In this document: positions 33,838-41,671 of the stretch, piece by piece
How positions within the stretch are numbered: the first letter of the stretch is position 1
Layout of the letters: every line of letters starts with the position of its first letter
From: Brevibacterium siliguriense
GTDB lineage: Bacteria > Actinomycetota > Actinomycetes > Actinomycetales > Brevibacteriaceae
DNA: 64,000 nt
Direction: 5' to 3'
Assembly (NCBI RefSeq): GCF_900105315.1
Contig: NZ_LT629766.1
Coordinates: 496,001 to 560,000 of the forward strand
Position numbers and translations under genes: made by a program
The notes under the pieces: generated by a model
What the model saw: the letters and a program-made list of their open reading frames with translations, nothing else
The model's database searches: none
Told to the model about the DNA's origin: nothing

Positions 33838-34452
33838 ATGAAGTTCCGCAATCCCAGCCTCATCCGCAGGCTCGTCTCATCTCACGCCGGTCGCATCGCC
33901 ATGGTCGCGATTCCCACCGGCGTCGTCTCGGCCATACTCATGGGCGGAGTGGCACAAGGCGCGGTCCCGGTCTCGTTCGCCATCTCCGGCACTCAGTTCA
34001 AGATCGCCTCGACCGAGCTCAACGGAACCGGATTCTCCCAGTACAGCGGTGTCGCGAAGGACGCAGAAGGCGGCAAGCACGCTGTCGTCACCGCGAACAT
34101 CAAGGACGCGACTCTGGAGAACCTCTGCCAGTCGGCCGTCCAGGAGACGCCTCTGGGCAAGGTGGGCATCCTCATCAAGGCCGGCGGCAAGGGCACACCC
34201 GCCTCGGCGAAAGACCTGCAGATCGGCATGACCGGCCTCGAGGGCGATGCCGAGTTCAAGAACATCCGCATCGGCGTCGACGCCTCCGATGTCAACACGA
34301 AGGCCAAGGGCAGCAAGGGCGACTTCGCCCAGGACTCCGACACCATCAACATCAAGGGCCTCAAGCAGGACTCCTGGTCGACCACGGCTTCGGTCTTCAC
34401 CCTCAAGGACATGTCGCTGAAGCTCACCGACGGATCTGAGACGTGCGACTGA
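33838..34452 (+). CDS. DUF6230 family exported protein
   Basis: A 204-residue protein. A basic N-terminus is followed by one hydrophobic segment (AMVAIPTGVVSAILMGGVAQGA, about residues 20-42) that serves as signal peptide or anchor. The outer domain is beta-rich (VPVSFAISGTQFKIASTELNGTGFSQYSG) with two conserved Cys (LENLCQSAV and the C-terminal ETCD) that could pair as a disulfide. The family is widespread in actinobacteria and uncharacterised. It is first of three overlapping genes; the DUF6114 partner follows directly (TGATG). Confidence 0.85.
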   Translation: MKFRNPSLIRRLVSSHAGRIAMVAIPTGVVSAILMGGVAQGAVPVSFAISGTQFKIASTELNGTGFSQYSGVAKDAEGGKHAVVTANIKDATLENLCQSAVQETPLGKVGILIKAGGKGTPASAKDLQIGMTGLEGDAEFKNIRIGVDASDVNTKAKGSKGDFAQDSDTINIKGLKQDSWSTTASVFTLKDMSLKLTDGSETCD

Positions 34453-35066
34453 TGAGGGACTCAGCAGCCAACGGGCAGCCGACCGATGGACGGGGGGCCG
34501 CCGAACAGGAGGACACCGTGCAGAAGACGAGCCTGCTTGCGCTGTCCCGGCGAAGTCGACGTGCCGATGAGCGGAGCGACCATTCCGAATCCGGCGTCGA
34601 GACGGCAGAATTCGCCGTCCCGACGCCGGAGGCGGGGGACGCTGACAGCAGCGAGGGGGCCGAGATGACCGAAGGCGCCGAGAAACGCCGGGGCTTCAGA
34701 CACTGGCGTCGGCAGCGTCCATTCATCGGGGGCGTGCTGGCAGTCCTCGGAGGAATCGAACTGTTCTTCTCCGGACAGCTCGACCTCGGCAACATGCAGA
34801 TCCAGTTCGGCATCGAGGGACTGCAGGCGACTGTCGTCCCGATCGCCATCGTCGTCCTCGCCCTGCTGTCGATCTTCCGACCTACGCACCATCTGTTCTA
34901 CGGGATCATCTGCCTCGTCCTCGCAGTCTATTCACTCATCGGAGTGAACCTCGGCGGGTTCATCATCGGAATGCTGCTGTCCACCATCGGAGCGATCCTC
35001 GTGGTCGCATGGATGGGACCGCGCGGACCGAAGGAGTCCGAAGCCGCTGAGGGGGAGACTGCATGA
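34452..35066 (+). CDS. DUF6114 family membrane protein
   Basis: A 204-residue protein with a ~85-residue hydrophilic N-terminus and a C-terminal membrane domain of about four segments (RRQRPFIGGVLAVLGGIELFFSG, VPIAIVVLALLSIF, LFYGIICLVLAVYSLIGVNLGGF, IIGMLLSTIGAILVVAWM). The R-RPF-GG start of the membrane part is typical of DUF6114. DUF6230 and DUF6114 genes are regularly paired, so they probably act as one envelope complex. The N-terminal extension may be overlong if an internal start is used; ATG 34452 overlaps the preceding stop by one base. Confidence 0.85.
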   Translation: MRDSAANGQPTDGRGAAEQEDTVQKTSLLALSRRSRRADERSDHSESGVETAEFAVPTPEAGDADSSEGAEMTEGAEKRRGFRHWRRQRPFIGGVLAVLGGIELFFSGQLDLGNMQIQFGIEGLQATVVPIAIVVLALLSIFRPTHHLFYGIICLVLAVYSLIGVNLGGFIIGMLLSTIGAILVVAWMGPRGPKESEAAEGETA

Positions 35067-35899
35067 GGGTACCCAGCCGCCGCACGGCCTCGATCCTGGC
35101 GGCAGCTGTCCTGATCCTCCCGATGACTCTCGGGGCGGGATCGGTTACAGCCGCCCAGTCGTCACCGCTGTGCTCACTCGTGGGCACATGCGATGACGAT
35201 GATTCCACCAAGTCCGAAGACCGCGCACCCGCGGACGACGTGTCGCCCGGAATGCCGGTGAAGCCAAGCGATCCACCGACCTCAGATCCCACAGTGCCCG
35301 CACCGGATCCCACGGATGAACCGAGCGGGGAGCCGACGGACGAACCGTCCGAAGAACCCACCGACCCCGGCGGTCTGGGGCTCGATGAGCCCAGCGATGA
35401 TCCGACCGAGGACGAGGATTCGGAGGAAGAGGGCACCGTCGAGTTCCCGTCCGATGCACAGATGGATGAGAACGCGCCGGTCTTCACGAAGACTCCGGCC
35501 GCAATGGGCTCGGACGGCCTTTCGTTCAAAGGGCTGAAGAGCATCTCCTTCGTCTCAGTTCCCACCGCTGACGGCGGAAGCATTGTGGTGCTGAAGATCC
35601 GAGCCGACGAGATCAAGATCACCGGCTTCTCACTCACGGTTCGACCCCCCGAGGAGCACGAAGGGCTGGTGACGAAGGCCGACACGATGACGCTCAGTGG
35701 CGATGTCACTACCTACATCGGTTCGATCACCGCCACGACGAAGGACGGAAAGTCGCTGACCATCGGGCCGGAGACCCCTCCGCCCATGGACGACGTCGAG
35801 CCCGGACTGCTGCGAGTGACGATGGGACTCGTCGGATCCACCGCCGATTCGATCACCTACACGAACACCGATCAGAAACTCAAGGAAGTCGAAGACTGA
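35063..35899 (+). CDS. Secreted protein with acidic Pro-rich linker
   Basis: A 278-residue secreted protein. The signal peptide (about residues 1-32, ILAAAVLILPMTLGAGSVTAAQ with an A-x-A-like end) is followed by a CSLVGTC pair of cysteines, a ~90-residue Asp/Glu/Pro/Thr-rich linker with repeated DEPSEEPT units, and a folded C-terminal domain of ~150 residues (LSFKGLKSISFVSVPTADGGSIVVLKIRADEIKITGFSL) rich in beta strands and similar in feel to DUF6230. Its start overlaps the DUF6114 stop by four bases. Likely a surface partner of that pair. No enzymatic motif is visible. Confidence 0.75.
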   Translation: MRVPSRRTASILAAAVLILPMTLGAGSVTAAQSSPLCSLVGTCDDDDSTKSEDRAPADDVSPGMPVKPSDPPTSDPTVPAPDPTDEPSGEPTDEPSEEPTDPGGLGLDEPSDDPTEDEDSEEEGTVEFPSDAQMDENAPVFTKTPAAMGSDGLSFKGLKSISFVSVPTADGGSIVVLKIRADEIKITGFSLTVRPPEEHEGLVTKADTMTLSGDVTTYIGSITATTKDGKSLTIGPETPPPMDDVEPGLLRVTMGLVGSTADSITYTNTDQKLKEVED

Positions 35900-35940
35900 T
35901 CGTGCGATGAGACGGTGAGCTCACCGAGGCGGAAAGGCCC

Positions 35941-35969
35941 GAAGGCCGCGGACTCAGTCCGCGGCCTTC
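35941..35969. terminator. Bidirectional terminator overlapping the end of AGCS 2
   Basis: A perfect 13-bp stem (35941-35953 with 35957-35969) has the loop TCA, which on the minus strand is the TGA stop codon of the downstream symporter. It ends the plus-strand DUF6230 operon and probably also the minus-strand symporter gene. Confidence 0.8.
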
Positions 35970-37606
35970 TCGCGTTCCCGCTTCTTCCGACGAAGGGTAT
36001 CGCGCACTTCACGAAGCTTGTCGCGTTTGCGCCTGCGCCCCGCCTCGGCGGCCCTGATCTGCTCCGGGGTGGGCTCATGGTCGCCCATCCCGACCTGGAG
36101 CTCGACGGGACTGATCTCCCGCATGACGCCGACATCGATCTTCGTACGCAGCCGCAGGACTTCAAGTCGGAGGATGCGGGCCAGGAAGTAGACGCCGAGC
36201 AGATTCGGGAATGCCATGAGGAAGAAGATCGCGTCGGAGAAGGCGATGACCGAATCGAGCGACATCGAGGCGCCGACGATGACGGCGAGGATCCAGAACA
36301 CCTGGTAGGCCTTGTCAGCGACCTTCGAGTTCTTCGTCAGATACCCCAGCGCCTGCTGACCGTAGTATCCGTAGGCGAGGATCGTCGAGAAGGCGAAGAG
36401 CACCACGGCGATGGTGAGCAGGATCGGGAACCAGCCCGACACTGTGGCGAACGCCTGCGCCGTCAGGCCGATACCGTCCTCGGTGCTCTCGGAGTAGAGA
36501 CCGGTGGTGATGATCGCCAGCGAAGTCAGAGTGCAGATGATGACGGAGTCGATGAGGGGCTCCCACATCGCCACGAATCCTTCCGTGGCAGGCTTCGTCG
36601 TCTTCGACGCAGCATGGGCCATACCGGCCGACCCGATGCCGGCCGCGTTGGAGAACAGCGCCCGCTGGATGCCGACGATCGCCACGCCCACGGCACCTCC
36701 GGCGACTCCGCTGGGGCTGAAGGCTCCCGTGAACATGAGCGTGAAGGCATGTGGGATCCGTCCGGCATTGAGGACGAGGATGACGATGATCGAGACGAAG
36801 TAGAGGATCGCCATGAGCGGAGTCAGCTTCGATGTCCACTGTCCGATCTTCTTGATCCCGCCGAGGATGACCAGAGCGGTGAGGGCGGCGATGATCGCTC
36901 CGATGAGCCAGAGTTTGTCAGCGAAGAAGCTCGACTCGCTGCCGGTGGCTCGGACGATGATCGCGGCCGCCTGATTCGCCTGGAACAGATTGCCGGCGCC
37001 GATGACACCGAGCACGGCGGTGAGGGCATAGAATCCGGCGAGGAACTTCCCGAGCTTGGGCCGACCGATCTCGGCCAGCCCCGCCCGCAGATAGTACATC
37101 GGTCCGCCGGAGACTGTACCGTCTTCGTTGATCTGCCGATATTTCACGCCGAGTGTCGCCTCAGCCATCTTCACGGTCATGGCGAAGAAGCCGAAGATGA
37201 TGATCCACAGAGCTGCGCCGGGACCGCCGATCGTGATCGCCACAGCCACACCGGCGATGTTGCCCAATCCGACGGTGCCCGAGAGTTCGGTAGCGAGCGC
37301 CTGGAAGCTCGAAACCTGCCCCGGGTCCGTCTTTCGCGTGAAGCGGCCGCGGATGATGCCGATGGAGTATCGGAGTCCGGTGATCGGCTGGAAGCGGAGG
37401 TAGAAGGTGAGGAAGACAGCGGCGGCCATGAGCCACACGACGATGAGCGGGATGCCGAGCGAGCCGATCTGCAGTTCGAAGAAGACGATACTGCTGAAGG
37501 CCTGTGCCGCGGGCCCGAGGAACGATTCGATGGCTTCATCGACTCCGGCGGTGACGAGGTCGGGCTCGACTGCGGTCTGGGCGAGATGTTCAGTTGTGAA
37601 AGTCAT
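35954..37606 (-). CDS. Alanine/glycine:cation symporter (AGCS) 2
   Basis: A 550-residue AGCS transporter, about 10 membrane segments. Characteristic blocks are FQALATELSGTVGLGNIAGVAVAITIGGPGAALW, the GGPMYYLRAGL segment, and RALFSNAAGIGSAGMAHAASKT. A charged, Arg/Lys-rich cytoplasmic tail of ~60 residues is longer than in AGCS 1. I start at ATG 37606 (MTFTTEHL); the upstream codon at 37684 adds an unlikely segment. No clear ribosome binding site is visible. The N-terminal ~40 residues before the first helix are longer than usual. Sodium- or proton-coupled uptake of Ala/Gly is the family role. Confidence 0.88.
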   Translation of the reverse strand: MTFTTEHLAQTAVEPDLVTAGVDEAIESFLGPAAQAFSSIVFFELQIGSLGIPLIVVWLMAAAVFLTFYLRFQPITGLRYSIGIIRGRFTRKTDPGQVSSFQALATELSGTVGLGNIAGVAVAITIGGPGAALWIIIFGFFAMTVKMAEATLGVKYRQINEDGTVSGGPMYYLRAGLAEIGRPKLGKFLAGFYALTAVLGVIGAGNLFQANQAAAIIVRATGSESSFFADKLWLIGAIIAALTALVILGGIKKIGQWTSKLTPLMAILYFVSIIVILVLNAGRIPHAFTLMFTGAFSPSGVAGGAVGVAIVGIQRALFSNAAGIGSAGMAHAASKTTKPATEGFVAMWEPLIDSVIICTLTSLAIITTGLYSESTEDGIGLTAQAFATVSGWFPILLTIAVVLFAFSTILAYGYYGQQALGYLTKNSKVADKAYQVFWILAVIVGASMSLDSVIAFSDAIFFLMAFPNLLGVYFLARILRLEVLRLRTKIDVGVMREISPVELQVGMGDHEPTPEQIRAAEAGRRRKRDKLREVRDTLRRKKREREKAAD

Positions 37607-37732
37607 ATCTGCGGGTGCGAGATTGCCTTTCGTCCGGAGGGTTGGTCCGGGACCGGCACCCGTGATCAACCTAACAATCGTCAAGCCTATTTTCAGATTT
37701 CACTCAGATAAAGGCCTCCGTTCACAGGATTC

Positions 37733-38500
37733 TCACATGGAAATCCGCGACACCGAGGATCGGTTCCGCACCGCATGCCGGCTCTCCAGGAATTCCACGA
37801 AGGACCGAGCCAACCGTCTACCGTTGTCGACGAGAGCGGAGTCGTGAGCCTCGACCTCGGCGATGATCGAAGCCTCGGTCTTGCCGGCCGGCAGGGAGAG
37901 ATCGTTGCCGTCCAGCCAGCGGGCGATCTGCGTGGCATCGGTCTCCGGATGGAACTGGGTGCCCCACGCGAACTCGCCGAGGCGGAAGGCCTGGACCGGA
38001 GCATCGGAGCCGGTCACGAGCAAGTCTGCCCCGGTGGGCAGTGCCATCTCCTCCTGGTGGAAGAGCACCGACGGCAGACTCCGACCGGCCAGTGATCCGA
38101 AGACGGAGTCGGATTCCCCCGCCGAGGTGGCGCTGAGTTCGTAGGTCCCGATCTGCGGGTGCGCACGGCGGGTAATCGGAGCATCGCCTGCGACGGCGAG
38201 CATCTCCCCGCCGAGGCAGATGTTGAGACTGGGGAACTCCCCACCGATCGATCGGCGAAGCAGGTCCCTGACCTCGGGAAACCACGGATTCTCCACATCC
38301 TCGGTGGGTCCGGCGGATCCGCCGAGGACGATGAGCGCATCGAACGAGCCGCGTTCCGGGATCGCTTCACCGAGGTACGGGCGGGTCACCACCACCTCGG
38401 CGCCGGCGTCGACCAGCCACTCACCGAACCGCTGCGGTCCGGTGCCACGTTCGTGCTCGATGGCGAGGATGCGCACTCGGCGCGGGGAATCACTGCTCAT
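37733..38500 (-). CDS. Class I glutamine amidotransferase-like protein
   Basis: A 255-residue stand-alone class I amidotransferase (GMP-synthase-glutaminase-like). The oxyanion strand is LIVLGGSAGPTEDVENPWFPEVRDLLR, the nucleophilic Cys is in LNICLGGEMLA, and the His-Glu pair is in WGTQFHPETDATQIARWL. It would transfer or hydrolyse glutamine-like amide groups; related proteins act on gamma-glutamyl compounds. ATG 38500 gives the family start; the in-frame extension to 38614 is not supported. No partner synthetase is adjacent. Confidence 0.82.
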   Translation of the reverse strand: MSSDSPRRVRILAIEHERGTGPQRFGEWLVDAGAEVVVTRPYLGEAIPERGSFDALIVLGGSAGPTEDVENPWFPEVRDLLRRSIGGEFPSLNICLGGEMLAVAGDAPITRRAHPQIGTYELSATSAGESDSVFGSLAGRSLPSVLFHQEEMALPTGADLLVTGSDAPVQAFRLGEFAWGTQFHPETDATQIARWLDGNDLSLPAGKTEASIIAEVEAHDSALVDNGRRLARSFVEFLESRHAVRNRSSVSRISM

Positions 38501-38582
38501 GCCACCATTGTCACCCACCAGTCGGAATTCCTGAGGCAGCGCGGCCCCTATTCCAGCCGGCCGGTCCCGGCGACCGCGCCGA

Positions 38583-39035
38583 TCAGCGTGACAGCGAAGT
38601 CGCCTCGGCGGCACCGGACTCAGCCTTATCTGCGGCGACCTTCTTCCGCAGGGCGAGGAAGAACAGGACGAGGCTGACGGACAGGGCGATGTGACCGAGG
38701 CCGGCGATTCCGGCGATCATGGCGTTCGACTCTTCGCCGAGGACGGTGAGCGAGCCGTGCCAGACCATCACCCCCGCAGTGAGGATCACACCGACGTTGT
38801 AGAGCCAGAAGAACCACGAGAACAGCTTCGTGCCGGAGAGTCCGAACACCTTGTCGAGGGCGAGAACGATGAGGAGGACGATGAAGCCGAGTGTGAGCAG
38901 GTGGGTGTGGACGACGCCGAGCTGCGTGAACTCACCCGAGGGGAAGTCATTGGCCTTGGTGAACTCGCGGTAGAACAGTCCCGAGACGACGCCGATGATC
39001 ATGTACGTGAAAGCTGCATTGAATATCTTCTTCAT
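38583..39035 (-). CDS. DUF2871 membrane protein
   Basis: A 150-residue protein with four membrane segments; MKKIFNAAFTYMIIGVVSGLFYREFTKANDF and LGVVHTHLLTLGFIVLLIVL match DUF2871. The paired His in VHTH and the His in MVWHGS and GLGHIA lie in the membrane and could bind heme or metal, as in related heme-copper-oxidase-like small proteins, but this is speculative. Followed by the amidotransferase on the same strand; the 80-base gap makes an operon possible. Confidence 0.75.
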   Translation of the reverse strand: MKKIFNAAFTYMIIGVVSGLFYREFTKANDFPSGEFTQLGVVHTHLLTLGFIVLLIVLALDKVFGLSGTKLFSWFFWLYNVGVILTAGVMVWHGSLTVLGEESNAMIAGIAGLGHIALSVSLVLFFLALRKKVAADKAESGAAEATSLSR

Positions 39036-39182
39036 GCTTCCACTTCATCAGCGCGCGAGCGCGGTTTCCTGACCCACAGGATTGAACTGCATCCCCAACT
39101 TTCGATTGATGTTCCATCACACAGGGTCCTGATTCCCCGAAACATGAGTTCCGGAGACCGTGATCCCGCTAGCCTGGAATGC

Positions 39183-39668
39183 ATGCCCATGGAGAATATG
39201 CTCGCTAAGATCGACCGCCTCGCCGGGGGCAGGAAAGCCGGCATCGTCGTGCCCGCAGAGGGCCTCAAGCACCCGAGGACGAAACGTGCCTTCGCGTGGA
39301 TCACCTGGCTGCTCGTATTCGAGCTCGCGCTCGGGTTCGGAGCCGTGGTCTTTGCAATGCTCATCGCCACGGCCGGCGAATCGGTGCCGTTCGCCGTGTG
39401 GATGCGAACGATCGTCGTCCTCGGCATGACAGTGACCCTCTTCTACTTCTTCTGGCGCGCCACCAAGGGCTTCTACTGGGGGTACCAGCGGCTGCGCCTG
39501 TTCACGCAGATCTTCCCCGTCATCACCCTCGTCATGGCCGCGATCCCGGGCCTCTATCCGGTGTGGATGATCACCGAGCAGATCGTGTTCAGCCTGGTCA
39601 TGATCGGCGTCGGCGACTTCCTCACCGGCGATCACCTGCGCGAGGTGTTCCGCAAGCCCCACGACTGA
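39183..39668 (+). CDS. Hypothetical membrane protein, four segments
   Basis: A 161-residue protein with about four hydrophobic segments (AFAWITWLLVFELALGFGAVVFAML, MRTIVVLGMTVTLFYFFW, LFTQIFPVITLVMAAIPGL, WMITEQIVFSLVMIGVGDFL). I cannot name a family. ATG 39183 or the second ATG at 39189 could be the start; no clear ribosome binding site is visible. It diverges from the DUF2871 gene and converges on the amidohydrolase gene. Confidence 0.65.
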   Translation: MPMENMLAKIDRLAGGRKAGIVVPAEGLKHPRTKRAFAWITWLLVFELALGFGAVVFAMLIATAGESVPFAVWMRTIVVLGMTVTLFYFFWRATKGFYWGYQRLRLFTQIFPVITLVMAAIPGLYPVWMITEQIVFSLVMIGVGDFLTGDHLREVFRKPHD

Positions 39669-39714
39669 GTCCGGCCCCGATTCAGGATAGCCGAGGCGAC
39701 CGCCGCCCCGGTCC

Positions 39715-41223
39715 TCACCCCGCAACGAGGCGGCGTGCCTCCTCCTGATGTGCTGCGATGAGTGCTTCCTTATCGAGTGCGTGTCCGTCCGCACCGATGG
39801 CGTGGCCGTCGATGACCCGCCACTGCCCGCCGACCATCACCCGATCGGCCTTCTCCGCACCGCAGAGGACGAGCGCGGGGATCGGATCGTGCGATCCGGA
39901 GAACGCGAGGCCGTCGAGGCGGAACATCGCAAAGTCGGCCTGCTTTCCGACCTCGATGGTGCCGATGTCGTCACGGCCGAGGGCCGCCGCCGATCCCTTC
40001 GTCGCCCAGTCGAGGACGCGGTCGCAGGTAACCGCCTCGGCGCCGTAGCGCAGACGCTGGATGTAGAGAGCCTGCCGGACTTCACGGATGAGGTTCGAGG
40101 CATCGTTCGACGCTGATCCGTCGACGCCGAGACTCACATTGACCCCGGCGTCCTCGAGCTCGACGGCACGAGCGATGCCCGAAGCCAGTCGCATGTTCGA
40201 GGTCGGGCAGTGCGCAACGGACACCCCGGCAGCACCGAGGCGGCCGATCTCCGAATAGTCGAAGTGCACACCGTGCGCCAACCAGGTCCGCTCCCCCAGC
40301 CAGCCGACGGATTCGAGGTAGTCGACGGTGCGCAGCCCGAAGGCTTCGCGACAGAAGTCCTCTTCGTCGATGGTCTCAGCCAAGTGGGTGTGGAGGCGGA
40401 CATCGAGTTCAGCGGCGAGGGCGGCACTGTCGCGCATGAGCTCGGTGGTCACGGAGAACGGGGAGCACGGAGCGAAGCCGATCTGGATCTGAGCGCCGGG
40501 ACCTCGCTGGTGGTAGATCTCGACGAGGCGGCGGGAATCATCGAGGATGACTTCCGAGTCCTGGACGGTCTGCTGCGGGGGCAGTCCGCCGTCGTCCTCG
40601 CCCAGGGACATCGACCCGCGAGTGAGCATGGCGCGCATGCCGAGGCGGCGGACGACGTCGACCTGGATGTCGATGGCCTCGTCCATGCCGGTCGGGAAGA
40701 GGTAGTGATGGTCGGCTGCAGTCGTGCATCCGGATTCGAGGAGCTCGGCCATAGCCACGGTCGTGGCGAGCTTGAGGGCTCGCGGAGTCAGCCGGGCCCA
40801 CACGGGGTAGAGGTTCTGCAGCCACCCGAACAGCGGCAGATCGGCAACGGGCGCCCACGCGCGGGTCAGCGTCTGGTAGAAGTGATGATGCGTATTGATC
40901 AGCCCGGGAGTGATCACGTGGGCAGAGGCGTCGATGACCTCGAGAGTGTCGACTCCCCCGGACGATGGTTCACCACCGACGGGAACGAGTTCCACGATGG
41001 TCCCGGTGGCCCGGTCGATGACGATTCCCCGGGCCGCTCGGCTCGGATCTACGCCGGCACCGAGGTGGACAGCCAGTGGATCGCGCAGCCAGAGTCGCGC
41101 CAACGGCGCGGTCCTGCATGCTTGGGAGTGTTCCGAATCTGAATGGTCCTCTGCGGCCGGGGCCCTTCCCGGTGCCGAGAGATCTTCTGTTGCCCTTGCG
41201 TCGGTTTCGTTGATGTCGAACAT
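39715..41223 (-). CDS. Amidohydrolase, 8-oxoguanine deaminase-like
   Basis: A 502-residue member of the metal-dependent amidohydrolase family (COG0402). The first metal site is INTHHHFYQ, followed by LHTHLAET and WLAHGVHF, and the late Asp lies in LGVDGSASND. The AxKGSAAALGRDDIGTIEVGKQADFAMFRLD C-terminus is typical. Overall resemblance is to 8-oxoguanine deaminase and the triazine hydrolases of that branch. A purine permease is encoded divergently, which supports a purine substrate. ATG 41223 follows AAAGG; the N-terminus then has a ~40-residue acidic extension before the beta domain. Confidence 0.8.
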   Translation of the reverse strand: MFDINETDARATEDLSAPGRAPAAEDHSDSEHSQACRTAPLARLWLRDPLAVHLGAGVDPSRAARGIVIDRATGTIVELVPVGGEPSSGGVDTLEVIDASAHVITPGLINTHHHFYQTLTRAWAPVADLPLFGWLQNLYPVWARLTPRALKLATTVAMAELLESGCTTAADHHYLFPTGMDEAIDIQVDVVRRLGMRAMLTRGSMSLGEDDGGLPPQQTVQDSEVILDDSRRLVEIYHQRGPGAQIQIGFAPCSPFSVTTELMRDSAALAAELDVRLHTHLAETIDEEDFCREAFGLRTVDYLESVGWLGERTWLAHGVHFDYSEIGRLGAAGVSVAHCPTSNMRLASGIARAVELEDAGVNVSLGVDGSASNDASNLIREVRQALYIQRLRYGAEAVTCDRVLDWATKGSAAALGRDDIGTIEVGKQADFAMFRLDGLAFSGSHDPIPALVLCGAEKADRVMVGGQWRVIDGHAIGADGHALDKEALIAAHQEEARRLVAG

Positions 41224-41671
41224 CGTGTCGCCTTTCAGCACTTGAACCGTGCGCGGCGAGCGCGCACTATTGGTCAGTGGCGACAGAACTGGGGCCGACG
41301 CCACCAGCTCAGGTTTTCCGGCGTCTGCTGCTCCGCCGGTCGGTATCCCATCAGGGATCCCCGACTGTACCCACCGGTCGCCGAGACGGTACGATGATCC
41401 AGCACCATCGAACTAAGCGAACGATCAGTAGATTGTCGAGGGATACGCGACATTCGTGAACTCTAGCATGTGCCGAGAGTCACAAAATCGGCTTGCGGGC
41501 CAAATGGTATTCCTTTAGAGTTTTGCGATAGGGAATTTTCCTTTCGCATAACGGAAGTATGCAACCGATCCCTCGGTCGATCTGATGCCCGCTCGCACGC
41601 TACACCGGCCATTGAGGTCGGTTAGTCACAGTGAGGTCTTCGCCCCGAGGACGTACTCAATGGAGAGATAG
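41224..41671. promoter_or_regulatory. Divergent control region, amidohydrolase / purine permease
   Basis: About 450 bases, with an AT-rich block at 41510-41555 containing an imperfect inverted repeat (41524-41548, TGCGA ... TCGCA around GGGAATTTTCC). This is the best candidate operator for a shared regulator. I looked for a purine riboswitch and saw no match to the conserved core. No gene is supported here. Confidence 0.45.

Noticed and set aside
41224-41671. Purine riboswitch upstream of the permease
   Set aside because: The conserved three-way-junction core could not be found by eye; an operator dyad is the better explanation.
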